Below are positions 1-6,726 of a stretch of DNA of 9,969 bases, piece by piece (the stretch's first letter is position 1; the number at the start of each line of letters is the position of its first letter). Source of the stretch: Candidatus Omnitrophota bacterium (GTDB taxonomy: Bacteria; Omnitrophota; Gorgyraeia; 2-01-FULL-45-10). The notes beneath the pieces are model-generated. The model was not told where the DNA came from, searched no databases, and saw only the letters and a program-made list of their open reading frames with translations. Location of the stretch: NCBI GenBank assembly GCA_016214245.1, contig JACROW010000126.1:1-9969 (forward strand). Reading direction: 5' to 3'. The translations under genes and the position numbers were made by a program.

Positions 1-132
1 ATGACAACAGGACTCTTGCCGGTGGTGGGGATACCGCTACCCTTGGTGAGCTATGGCGGCTCTAGCATGATCGCGACATTTATCGCCATCGGGCTTCTCT
101 TGAATGTCGGCATCCGCCGCCTCCGATTCTGA
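1..132 (+). CDS. rodA: RodA/FtsW-type SEDS glycan polymerase, C-terminal end only
   Basis: This is the 3' end of a gene whose start lies outside the window; the ATG at position 1 is most likely an internal methionine. The 43 visible residues contain the conserved SEDS segment VVGIPLPLVSYGGSS, followed by a last hydrophobic helix (about residues 23-37 of the visible part) and a short basic tail ending RRLRF. SEDS proteins are polytopic inner-membrane peptidoglycan glycosyltransferases that work with a class B PBP. The wording 'PVVGIPLPLVSYGGSS' resembles RodA (elongasome) more than FtsW (divisome), which typically has 'KGLPLPLISYGGSS', but this short stretch cannot settle it. The next gene begins 21 nt downstream on the same strand. 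A neighbouring rodA and TIGR03960-like radical SAM gene is an arrangement I know from clostridial mre/min/rodA clusters, which supports RodA. Confidence 0.8.
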   Translation: MTTGLLPVVGIPLPLVSYGGSSMIATFIAIGLLLNVGIRRLRF

Positions 133-153
133 GACGGGAAATAGAAAAATCGT

Positions 154-1896
154 ATGAACTTAGATGAGATTTTACTTACGGTGCAGAAGCCGGGGAGGTA
201 TATAGGCGGCGAATGGAACTCAGTGAGGAAGGAGTGGACTGACGATCTGGTCAAAATCCTCCTCGCATTCCCCGATGTCTATGAAGTCGGGATGAGCTAC
301 CTCGGCCTGAAGATACTATATGGGATCTTGAATAAGTGCAAGGATTGTTTGTGCGAGAGGGTGTTCTCGCCCTGGGTGGATATGGAAGAGGTTTTACGAA
401 AAAACAGGATCGATCTATTCAGTCTGGAATCGAGAAGGCCGATAAGTGAATTCGACATCATCGGCTTCAGCCTCGCTTATGAATTGAGCTATACGAATGT
501 CCTGAATATCCTCGACCTCGGCGGGATTCCGAAAAGGGCTTCTGAGAGAGGCGATGACGACCCTCTGATTATCGCAGGCGGGCCGGCGTGCTCGAACCCG
601 GAGCCAATGGCCGAATTCATAGACCTTTTTGTTGTGGGGGAAGGGGAAGAGGTGATCCTGGAGATTGTGGAAGCCTATAAAAATTCGAAGTTAAAAACTA
701 AAGAATCGCGACGAGGACTGCTGAGAGAGCTTGCTAACATAAAAGGGTGCTATGTACCGTCGCTATATGAGGTCGAATATAACCCAGATAATACAATAAA
801 AAAATTTACGCCTGTCGAAAAAGAGATCGGATCAAAGGTCGAAAAGAGGATCGTGAGTGACTTAGAAAATGCCTTCTACCCAACCGAGCAGATAGTCCCA
901 TATATAGAGATCGTTCATGACAGGATAGCTCTGGAGATAATGCGCGGGTGTAAACATATGTGCAGATTTTGCCAGGCAGGCACTATATATAAGCCCAGCC
1001 GGGAAAGGTCAAGGAAGAGGGTCTTAAAACTTGCCGAAGAGGCCTATAGAGCAACAGGTTTTGACGAGATATCGCTTCTTTCGTTATCGAGCGCCGACCA
1101 TTCCCATATCCTAGAGATTATAAAAGATCTGAACGCGATTTTTAAAGACAGGGCAGTCTCTATATCCGTGCCTTCCTTGAGGGTAGAGGATGTTTTAAAG
1201 AATTTGCCGAGCCTGATATCCCAGGTTAGAAAAACGGGCCTGACGTTTGCACCGGAGACAGCAAGTGAAACCATAAGAAAAGTTATAAATAAGAAGATCG
1301 ATATCGAAAAACTATTTGAAGCAGTTTCAGAATCATTCAAAAGAGGATGGCAAAGGGTCAAATTATATTTTATGATGGGGCTGCCCGCGGAAAAGGAGGA
1401 GGATCTTCTTGCCATGGCCGAGCTCATAAACAAGATATCGAGTCTAAAAAGGAATATCGACGGTAATTATGCGCAAGTCAGGGCAAGCATAAATGCGTTC
1501 GTGCCGAAACCTCATACGCCTTTTCAGTGGTGCGCGACGGAAAACCTTGCTACCTTGACCAGAAAAAGCGCTATATTGAAAGATCATATAAAATCGGCCC
1601 CTGCCCGACGGATGATAAAACTGGATTTTCATTCATTTCAGATGAGCCGCCTCGAAGCCGTATTTTCGAGGGGTGACAGAAGGCTCTCCGACTCTTTACA
1701 TGAAGCCTGGAGATCCGGCGCCAGGTACGATGGGTGGCAGGATTTTTTCAATTATGATTTATGGATGAAGGCGTTTGAAGTGACCGGTATCGATCCTCAC
1801 TTTTATGCAGAGAGGACCAGGGGTTTTGACGAGATACTGCCGTGGGATTTTATCGATATCGGTATAAATGTGAAATTTCCATTCGCTAGCACATAG
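154..1896 (+). CDS. B12-binding-type radical SAM protein, TIGR03960-like, function unknown
   Basis: A 580-residue protein that I place in the uncharacterised radical SAM family TIGR03960 from its N-terminal wording (FPDVYEVGMSYLGLKILYGI, then VFSPWVDME, then IIAGGPACSNPEP). Residues about 30-180 form the Rossmann-like cobalamin-binding-type domain. Residues about 250-480 form the radical SAM core with the [4Fe-4S] motif CX3CX2C at C266, C270 and C273 (GCKHMCRFCQAG). The reaction and substrate are not known for this family. Homologues often sit near rodA, ribonuclease G and ribosomal protein L21 genes, and many are fused to, or followed by, a DUF2344 domain. Here the protein stops right after the PWDFIDIGI segment, and no DUF2344 follows in the window, so it may be a short form. 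The start has only a weak upstream purine stretch (GGGAAATAG); it is chosen because the family's N-terminus aligns from this ATG. Probably cotranscribed with the upstream rodA-like gene. Confidence 0.85.
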   Translation: MNLDEILLTVQKPGRYIGGEWNSVRKEWTDDLVKILLAFPDVYEVGMSYLGLKILYGILNKCKDCLCERVFSPWVDMEEVLRKNRIDLFSLESRRPISEFDIIGFSLAYELSYTNVLNILDLGGIPKRASERGDDDPLIIAGGPACSNPEPMAEFIDLFVVGEGEEVILEIVEAYKNSKLKTKESRRGLLRELANIKGCYVPSLYEVEYNPDNTIKKFTPVEKEIGSKVEKRIVSDLENAFYPTEQIVPYIEIVHDRIALEIMRGCKHMCRFCQAGTIYKPSRERSRKRVLKLAEEAYRATGFDEISLLSLSSADHSHILEIIKDLNAIFKDRAVSISVPSLRVEDVLKNLPSLISQVRKTGLTFAPETASETIRKVINKKIDIEKLFEAVSESFKRGWQRVKLYFMMGLPAEKEEDLLAMAELINKISSLKRNIDGNYAQVRASINAFVPKPHTPFQWCATENLATLTRKSAILKDHIKSAPARRMIKLDFHSFQMSRLEAVFSRGDRRLSDSLHEAWRSGARYDGWQDFFNYDLWMKAFEVTGIDPHFYAERTRGFDEILPWDFIDIGINVKFPFAST

Positions 1897-1925
1897 GAAA
1901 TTCCGCATGAGCTCGGGGAATTTCT
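1896..1925 (+). terminator. Possible hairpin at the end of the radical SAM gene
   Basis: GAAATTCC (1897-1904) and GGAATTTC (1917-1924) form a perfect 8-bp stem with a 12-nt loop, plus a G-T wobble at 1896/1925. It begins at the last base of the stop codon. There is no run of T after it (the sequence continues CTCTAAGTG), so it is not a canonical intrinsic terminator. It could be a weak transcript end or a 3'-stabilising hairpin separating the rodA/radical SAM unit from the pilus operon. Confidence 0.35.
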
Positions 1926-1961
1926 CTAAGTGTAAAGTCGGGTTTATGCGAAACAGCCAAT

Positions 1962-1990
1962 TTGACAACAGCGAATCTATATAGTATACT
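1962..1990 (+). promoter_or_regulatory. Sigma70-type promoter of the pilus operon
   Basis: The -35 box TTGACA (1962-1967) is a perfect consensus match and the -10 box TATACT (1985-1990) matches 5 of 6. They are separated by exactly 17 bp. The expected transcription start is near 1997, giving a 5' leader of about 36 nt before the GGDEF gene. No other promoter-like pair stands out before the short-gapped genes that follow, so this probably drives the whole run from the GGDEF gene through pilC. Confidence 0.8.
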
Positions 1991-2020
1991 TATCATAAAA
2001 TATTCAACTGATATTCGCCA

Positions 2021-2027
2021 AAGGAGG
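2021..2027 (+). promoter_or_regulatory. Strong ribosome binding site of the GGDEF gene
   Basis: AAGGAGG lies 5 nt before the ATG at 2033. It is the strongest Shine-Dalgarno match inside the operon and fixes the start of the first gene. Confidence 0.8.
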
Positions 2028-2032
2028 CGTCT

Positions 2033-3448
2033 ATGAAGGGATTATTTAAAAAATTATCAATAGTGCCAAAAGGCATGAGATACAAATTGCTTCTTGCCTT
2101 CAGTCTGATGTCTATAATACCACTTCTCGTCTTGGCATATCTAGCTTCGATCTACATCTTCCCCCAATTAGAAAATATCATGGATGTGAGCACCGTAGTG
2201 ATATTATCCATAACTATAGCCATACTCGGTCTAGTCCTGGCGAAGGGCTTCATCGACCCGGTCATAGATATGGCTATCGAGGCGCGGGTCATAGCGAGCG
2301 GGGAATACGATAAAAAGATAGCGGTTCGAACGGATGACGAGATCGGGCATTTGGGAGAATCCATAAATATAATGACGCAAAGGATAAGGTCCAACCTGGA
2401 TGAACTGAAGAGCTACGGCCAAAAGACGAGGGAGATAAATTTAGAGATACACAAGAAGGTATTAGCGTTGTCAAGCCTTCTACAGATAGGCGATATCATC
2501 TCAGCCGGTTCGATGGAATTGAATACGCTCCTCGAGCTCGCCATACAAAAGGCCGCAACGATATTCGATACAGGTTTCTGCATATTTTATAGAGAGAAAG
2601 ATGGAAGCGGAGATCTCTTGCCGGCCTTCTCCTATAATGTGGATAAAGAGAAATTAGGAGATTTGACGATAAGGGCCGGCCAGGGCCTTCTCGGAAGGAC
2701 CCTGCAGGACTCTTCAACGCTTCTTATAGATGAAGGGAGCAAGAGATCAAATGATATAGAGGTATTCAAAACAACTTATAATGTCAAAAATATGGTGGCC
2801 ATCCCTCTCTTGTCCGGAAAGAAGATCTTGGGGATGCTCGTGATCGGGACCAGGCTCGATGATCTCAGATACAAAATCGACGACATAGATCTGATAAAGG
2901 TATTTGCAAAACAGATGGCCATCGCCATAGAGAATGACCTGTTGATAAAGAAGACCCAGGAGCTGACCATAAAGGATGATTTAACGGACCTTTATAATAA
3001 GACCTACATATTCAGCAGGCTGGAAGAAGAGATAAAGAGGGCTATATTTTATCAGAGGCCATGTTCTTTCATCATTTTCAATATAGACACCTTCAGCGCC
3101 TTCAGAGAAGCTAACGGTGAACTCGCAGCGGAAGAGGCGCTCAAGAAGATGGCAAAGGTAATAAGGGATAATCTAGACCCGGTAGGAAAGCTGGCCCGCA
3201 TCGGCGGAGATGAGTTTGCTATGCTCTTGCCCGAGAAGAACAAAAGAGAGACTATGCATATAGCGGAGGAGATAAGGAAGAAGATAGAATCGACAAATTT
3301 TTTACGAGAGGCTAAGGCTAGCCTGACAGTGAGCGGTGGGGTCAGCGAAAATCCTATTGACGGAGCGACCAGGGAAGAGCTCTTTAAGAAAGCGCAGGAC
3401 GCACTCCATCGCGCGAAGGCACTGGGGAAGAACAGGGTCGAGGCATGA
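2033..3448 (+). CDS. Membrane HAMP-GAF-GGDEF protein with a degenerate GTP site
   Basis: A 471-residue signalling protein. Two membrane segments lie at about residues 19-43 and 53-70, with only about 9 residues between them, so there is almost no outside sensor domain. A HAMP linker (about 71-122), a coiled segment, a GAF domain (about 155-300) and a C-terminal GGDEF domain (about 310-471, opening DDLTDLYN at 315-322) follow. GGDEF domains make c-di-GMP from two GTP. The signature loop RIGGDEF is intact (G391-F395). However, the upstream nucleotide-binding stretch, normally DxDxFKxxND..GH..GD, reads N350-I-D-T-F-S-A-F-R-E-A-N-G-E-L-A-A-E367. Aligned without gaps to PleD, the metal-binding Asp is Asn, the guanine-contacting Asn is Arg and the guanine-contacting Asp is Glu. 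There is also no RxxD inhibitory site (DPVG there). Synthase activity is therefore doubtful; it may bind nucleotide or act as a scaffold. First gene of the operon, 18 nt before pilT. Confidence 0.88.
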   Translation: MKGLFKKLSIVPKGMRYKLLLAFSLMSIIPLLVLAYLASIYIFPQLENIMDVSTVVILSITIAILGLVLAKGFIDPVIDMAIEARVIASGEYDKKIAVRTDDEIGHLGESINIMTQRIRSNLDELKSYGQKTREINLEIHKKVLALSSLLQIGDIISAGSMELNTLLELAIQKAATIFDTGFCIFYREKDGSGDLLPAFSYNVDKEKLGDLTIRAGQGLLGRTLQDSSTLLIDEGSKRSNDIEVFKTTYNVKNMVAIPLLSGKKILGMLVIGTRLDDLRYKIDDIDLIKVFAKQMAIAIENDLLIKKTQELTIKDDLTDLYNKTYIFSRLEEEIKRAIFYQRPCSFIIFNIDTFSAFREANGELAAEEALKKMAKVIRDNLDPVGKLARIGGDEFAMLLPEKNKRETMHIAEEIRKKIESTNFLREAKASLTVSGGVSENPIDGATREELFKKAQDALHRAKALGKNRVEA

Positions 3449-3466
3449 AATTTTAAGGAGAAAAAT

Positions 3467-4531
3467 ATGGCTCAGGATATAAACAAGCTTTTGAAGTTGA
3501 TGGTCGAAAAGAAAGCATCGGATCTTCACATAACCGCAGGATCGCCGCTCCAGTTAAGAATAGATGAAAAACTTATGCCTATAGATAAAGATATTCTCTC
3601 CCCGACTGAGACCAAGGAGTTATCTTACAGCATGTTGAGCAAGGCCCAGATAGAGAAATTTGAGCACGACTTAGAGCTCGATATGGCATTCGGCGTGCAG
3701 TCTTTAGGCCGCTTCAGGGTGAACGTCTTTCAACAGAGGGGCTCCACCTCCTCTTCTATCAGGCTCATCCCTTTTGACATATGGAGTTTTGATCAATGCG
3801 GCCTTCCCGTCGATATCGTGACCGACCTTTGCAAAAGGCCGAAGGGGCTGGTCCTGATAACCGGCGCAACTGGAAGCGGAAAGTCCACAAGTTTAGCGTC
3901 GATGATAGACTGGATAAACCAGAACAGGCCATGCCATATAATAACTATTGAGGATCCAATCGAATTTGTCCATAAACATAAAAAGGCTATCGTCGAACAA
4001 CGCGAGGTCTATAGCGACACATATTCATTCGGGGCAGCCCTGAAACACGTCCTGAGGCAGGATCCCGACGTCATATTAATAGGTGAAATGAGGGACCTGG
4101 AGACGATAGAATCCGCTCTGATAATCGCCGAGACAGGCCATTTGGTCTTTGCAACCCTGCATACATCAGACTCTGTCCAAACCATAAACAGGGTAATAGA
4201 CGTCTTTCCAGCCCATCAGCAGCAGCAGATAAGGACACAGCTTTCGTTCGTCCTTGTAGGTGTTCTATCCCAGCAGTTGATCCCCAAGACGGGAGGAAGC
4301 GGCAGGGTCCTTGCTACAGAAGTGCTGATAGCAACGCCAGCAGTGCGAAGCCTCGTCAGGGAATCTAAGATTCATCAGGTATATTCGGTCATCCAGACCT
4401 CCCAGAAAGAAGGCATGAAGACGATGAACCAGGCACTTTACGAACTTTACCAGAAGAAGCTCATATCTTATGAAGATGCCTTCGCCAGAACTACAGACCC
4501 GGAGGATCTGGCAAGGATATTCAAGCGATAG
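3467..4531 (+). CDS. pilT: Type IV pilus retraction ATPase PilT
   Basis: A 354-residue cytoplasmic hexameric ATPase of the secretion-ATPase superfamily that depolymerises the pilus for twitching. This is close to the usual PilT length of about 345. The N-terminal PAS-like domain begins INKLLKLMVEKKASDLHIT, a typical PilT opening. The Walker A motif GATGSGKST is at G133-T141, the Asp box TIEDPIEF follows, Walker B reads DPDVILIGEMRD (from about 199), and the His box TGHLVFATLHT is at about 223-233. The C-terminal AVRSLVRESKIHQVYSVIQT and GMKTMNQAL segments are diagnostic for PilT rather than PilB. It lacks the tetracysteine zinc site, as expected. The start is supported by AAGGAG shortly upstream. 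The next gene starts 9 nt after the stop. Confidence 0.95.
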   Translation: MAQDINKLLKLMVEKKASDLHITAGSPLQLRIDEKLMPIDKDILSPTETKELSYSMLSKAQIEKFEHDLELDMAFGVQSLGRFRVNVFQQRGSTSSSIRLIPFDIWSFDQCGLPVDIVTDLCKRPKGLVLITGATGSGKSTSLASMIDWINQNRPCHIITIEDPIEFVHKHKKAIVEQREVYSDTYSFGAALKHVLRQDPDVILIGEMRDLETIESALIIAETGHLVFATLHTSDSVQTINRVIDVFPAHQQQQIRTQLSFVLVGVLSQQLIPKTGGSGRVLATEVLIATPAVRSLVRESKIHQVYSVIQTSQKEGMKTMNQALYELYQKKLISYEDAFARTTDPEDLARIFKR

Positions 4532-4540
4532 AGGATAAGA

Positions 4541-4990
4541 ATGACGGCGATAAAGAGGATCGTATCCAAACAGCTGGGCGAGCTATTATTGGAAAGGGGC
4601 ATTATAAATGAGGCCCAGCTGGAGAAGGCGCTGAAGATCCAGAGAGAAAAAGGCGGGCTGATAGGACAGATACTCGTTATGCTGGGATACGCAAAGGAAG
4701 AAGAGATCGCCCAGGCCTTAACGGTCCAATACGGTTTTCCATATCTCCCTTTGGAAAATTATGAGATAAACGCCGATGCCATAAAACTCATCCCAGAGAA
4801 CGTCGCAATACAGTATAATCTTATCGCTATAGACAAGATAGAAGACCTTCTGACCATCGCCATGTCGAATCCGTTGAACGTCCAGGCTGTTGAGGATATA
4901 GAATTGCTCACAAAATGCAAGGTCCAGGTATTCGTCAGCACGATGACCGACGTGAATAACGCTATAAAAAAATATTACGGTAAAAAATAA
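4541..4990 (+). CDS. Stand-alone MshEN/GspE-N domain protein, likely c-di-GMP receptor
   Basis: A 149-residue protein consisting only of the domain normally found at the N-terminus of PilB/GspE/MshE ATPases; it has no Walker motifs. It contains two 24-residue MshEN repeats separated by 5 residues: motif 1 at residues 11-34 (QLGELLLERGIINEAQLEKA..Q) and motif 2 at 40-63 (LIGQILVMLGYAKEEEIAQA..Q). MshEN domains of this shape are known high-affinity c-di-GMP receptors. Both glycines and the final glutamine are kept in both motifs (G13, G20, Q34; G42, G49, Q63), but the first-position arginine is Gln11 and Leu40. The rest (about 70-149) is the usual alpha/beta lobe ending AIKKYYGKK. It ends one base before the next gene, which begins with a paralogous domain. 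It may pass a nucleotide signal to the ATPases. Alternatively it may be a subunit donating the lobe in trans. A GAGGA sequence lies before the ATG. Confidence 0.85.
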   Translation: MTAIKRIVSKQLGELLLERGIINEAQLEKALKIQREKGGLIGQILVMLGYAKEEEIAQALTVQYGFPYLPLENYEINADAIKLIPENVAIQYNLIAIDKIEDLLTIAMSNPLNVQAVEDIELLTKCKVQVFVSTMTDVNNAIKKYYGKK

Positions 4991-6724
4991 ATGCCACCCA
5001 CGCTGAAAGAGAGACTCACGAAGATACTGATAGACAAAAAACTGATAAAAGAGAGTGATCTCGATAAAGCCGTATCTCTCCAGAAAGAAAAGGGCGGCTC
5101 ATTAAGCGACATACTGGTGAATCTAGGGCTCATCTCGAAGAATGATCTCCTCGTGGCCTTGAGCCAGGAGCTTGGCATACCGCCGATAAACCTATCCCGC
5201 TATAGAATAGATCCGACAGTCATAAAATTAATTCCCAAAAAAACAGCGAAGCATTACAAAATCTTACCGATCTCGAAAGTGAAAGACTCCCTCACGGTCG
5301 CCATGGCAGACCCCTTGAATATCTTCGCAATAGATGACATAAAGGCGCTGACAGGCTTTAAGATCAATCCGGTTATAACTACCGACAAGGATATGAACGA
5401 CGCCATAGCGCAATATTACGAGGAGAGCGCGTATACGGCCATTGAAAAGATAGTCGAAGATATGAAAGAGTCCGCAGAGATAAAGATGGTGGAGGAGTCA
5501 GCCGAAGAGGCCCCGATATCCTCTGACCTGTTAAGGATGACGCAGGAAGCACCCGTTGTCAAGATCACGAATTTGCTCCTGGCTGAAGGGGTGAGCGCGA
5601 GGTCGAGCGACATACTCATAGAGCCGCTGGAGCATGAGGTCCGAGTCAGGAACAGAATAGACGGCATATTACATGAGGCAAAACGTATACCCAAATCATT
5701 GCATAGCGCGATAGTATCCAGGCTGAAGGTCATGTCCGACCTCAACATTGCAGAGAGGCGCCTGCCGCAAGACGGCCGGTTTAAGATAAGGCTCGCAGGA
5801 CGAGAGATAGATTTCAGGATCTCTGTCCTCCCGTCGAGCAAAGGCGAAAAGGTCGCCCTGAGGATACTCGACAAATCCCAGGCGATGCTCGACATAGAGA
5901 AGCTGGGCTTTGATCAGATATCGCTCGAAGGGATAAGGAAAGACTCGAAAAAGCCACATGGCATGATACTCATATGCGGCCCCACCGGCTGCGGTAAGAC
6001 TACGACTTTATATTCTATCCCCGAGCTTATAAATTCTCCGGAGAAGAATATCGTTACCGTGGAGGATCCGATCGAGTACATCATCGAGGGGATAAACCAG
6101 GTCACTGCCAGGCCTGATATAGGTCTCACCTTCGCAGGCAGTTTGCGGTCAATATTGCGCCAGGATCCTAACGTGATAATGATAGGCGAGATAAGGGATT
6201 TAGATACCGTTGATATAGCGATAAAGGCGGCGTTGACGGGGCATCTGGTCTTGAGCACGCTCCACACGACAACCGCTACCGGCTCCATCACGAGGCTTGT
6301 GAATATGGGCGTTGAACCGTTTTTGATCACGTCGTCTTTGATATTGGTCGGCGCCCAGAGGCTCGTACGTAAGATCTGCCATGCGTGCAAAGAATCCTAT
6401 ACGCTGAACGAGGGTATAGCCGAAAAATTGAAGATAAAGGTGAAAAGCGGCAAGGCTGTATTCTATCGCGGAAAAGGGTGTGAGGCCTGCCGCGGAACCG
6501 GATATAAAGGGAGGCTGGGCCTCATCGAGATTTTATCGTTAAGGCCCAAGATAAAGGCCCTTATACTGGAGGGGGCACAGGAACACGAGATACGAGAGAC
6601 GGCACGGCTAGAAGGCATGAAGACTTTGAGGGAAAACGGGATTCAAAATGCCCAGGAGGGCGCGACGACTTTGGATGAAGTGCTGCGCGTTACAGTCGGC
6701 GACCAGGACATAGAGGCACCTTGA
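4991..6724 (+). CDS. pilB: Type IV pilus assembly ATPase PilB (copy 1)
   Basis: A 577-residue PilB/GspE-family hexameric ATPase that powers pilin extraction and fibre extension from the cytoplasmic side of the platform. An MshEN-type N-domain (1-145) is followed by an acidic linker (about 146-185), the N2 domain, and the ATPase core. Walker A is GPTGCGKTT at G330-T338, with Cys where Ser is usual. The Asp box is TVEDPIEY, Walker B reads RQDPNVIMIGEIRD, and the His box reads TGHLVLSTLHT followed by TTA rather than the usual NDA. The QRL segment and a complete zinc tetracysteine are present (C463/C466 in KICHAC; C497/C500 in GCEAC), as in PilB and GspE but not PilT. The ATG directly follows the TAA of the previous gene with no clear ribosome site, so translation is probably coupled. 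Its N-terminal MshEN motifs have lost three of four conserved glycines. This copy looks like the working extension motor. Confidence 0.92.
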   Translation: MPPTLKERLTKILIDKKLIKESDLDKAVSLQKEKGGSLSDILVNLGLISKNDLLVALSQELGIPPINLSRYRIDPTVIKLIPKKTAKHYKILPISKVKDSLTVAMADPLNIFAIDDIKALTGFKINPVITTDKDMNDAIAQYYEESAYTAIEKIVEDMKESAEIKMVEESAEEAPISSDLLRMTQEAPVVKITNLLLAEGVSARSSDILIEPLEHEVRVRNRIDGILHEAKRIPKSLHSAIVSRLKVMSDLNIAERRLPQDGRFKIRLAGREIDFRISVLPSSKGEKVALRILDKSQAMLDIEKLGFDQISLEGIRKDSKKPHGMILICGPTGCGKTTTLYSIPELINSPEKNIVTVEDPIEYIIEGINQVTARPDIGLTFAGSLRSILRQDPNVIMIGEIRDLDTVDIAIKAALTGHLVLSTLHTTTATGSITRLVNMGVEPFLITSSLILVGAQRLVRKICHACKESYTLNEGIAEKLKIKVKSGKAVFYRGKGCEACRGTGYKGRLGLIEILSLRPKIKALILEGAQEHEIRETARLEGMKTLRENGIQNAQEGATTLDEVLRVTVGDQDIEAP

Positions 6725-6726
6725 CC

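Noticed and set aside
1044..1433. Long reverse-strand open frame inside the radical SAM gene
   Set aside because: Its translation is serine-rich and low-complexity, has no recognisable domain, and lies wholly inside a well-supported gene; it is a shadow frame.
5416..6390. Reverse-strand open frames inside PilB copy 1
   Set aside because: They mirror the conserved ATPase gene in antisense, have no family resemblance and no ribosome site or promoter.
6721..6726. TTG start for the second PilB
   Set aside because: It overlaps the upstream stop and is possible, but the ATG at 6727 aligns residue for residue with the start of PilB copy 1.
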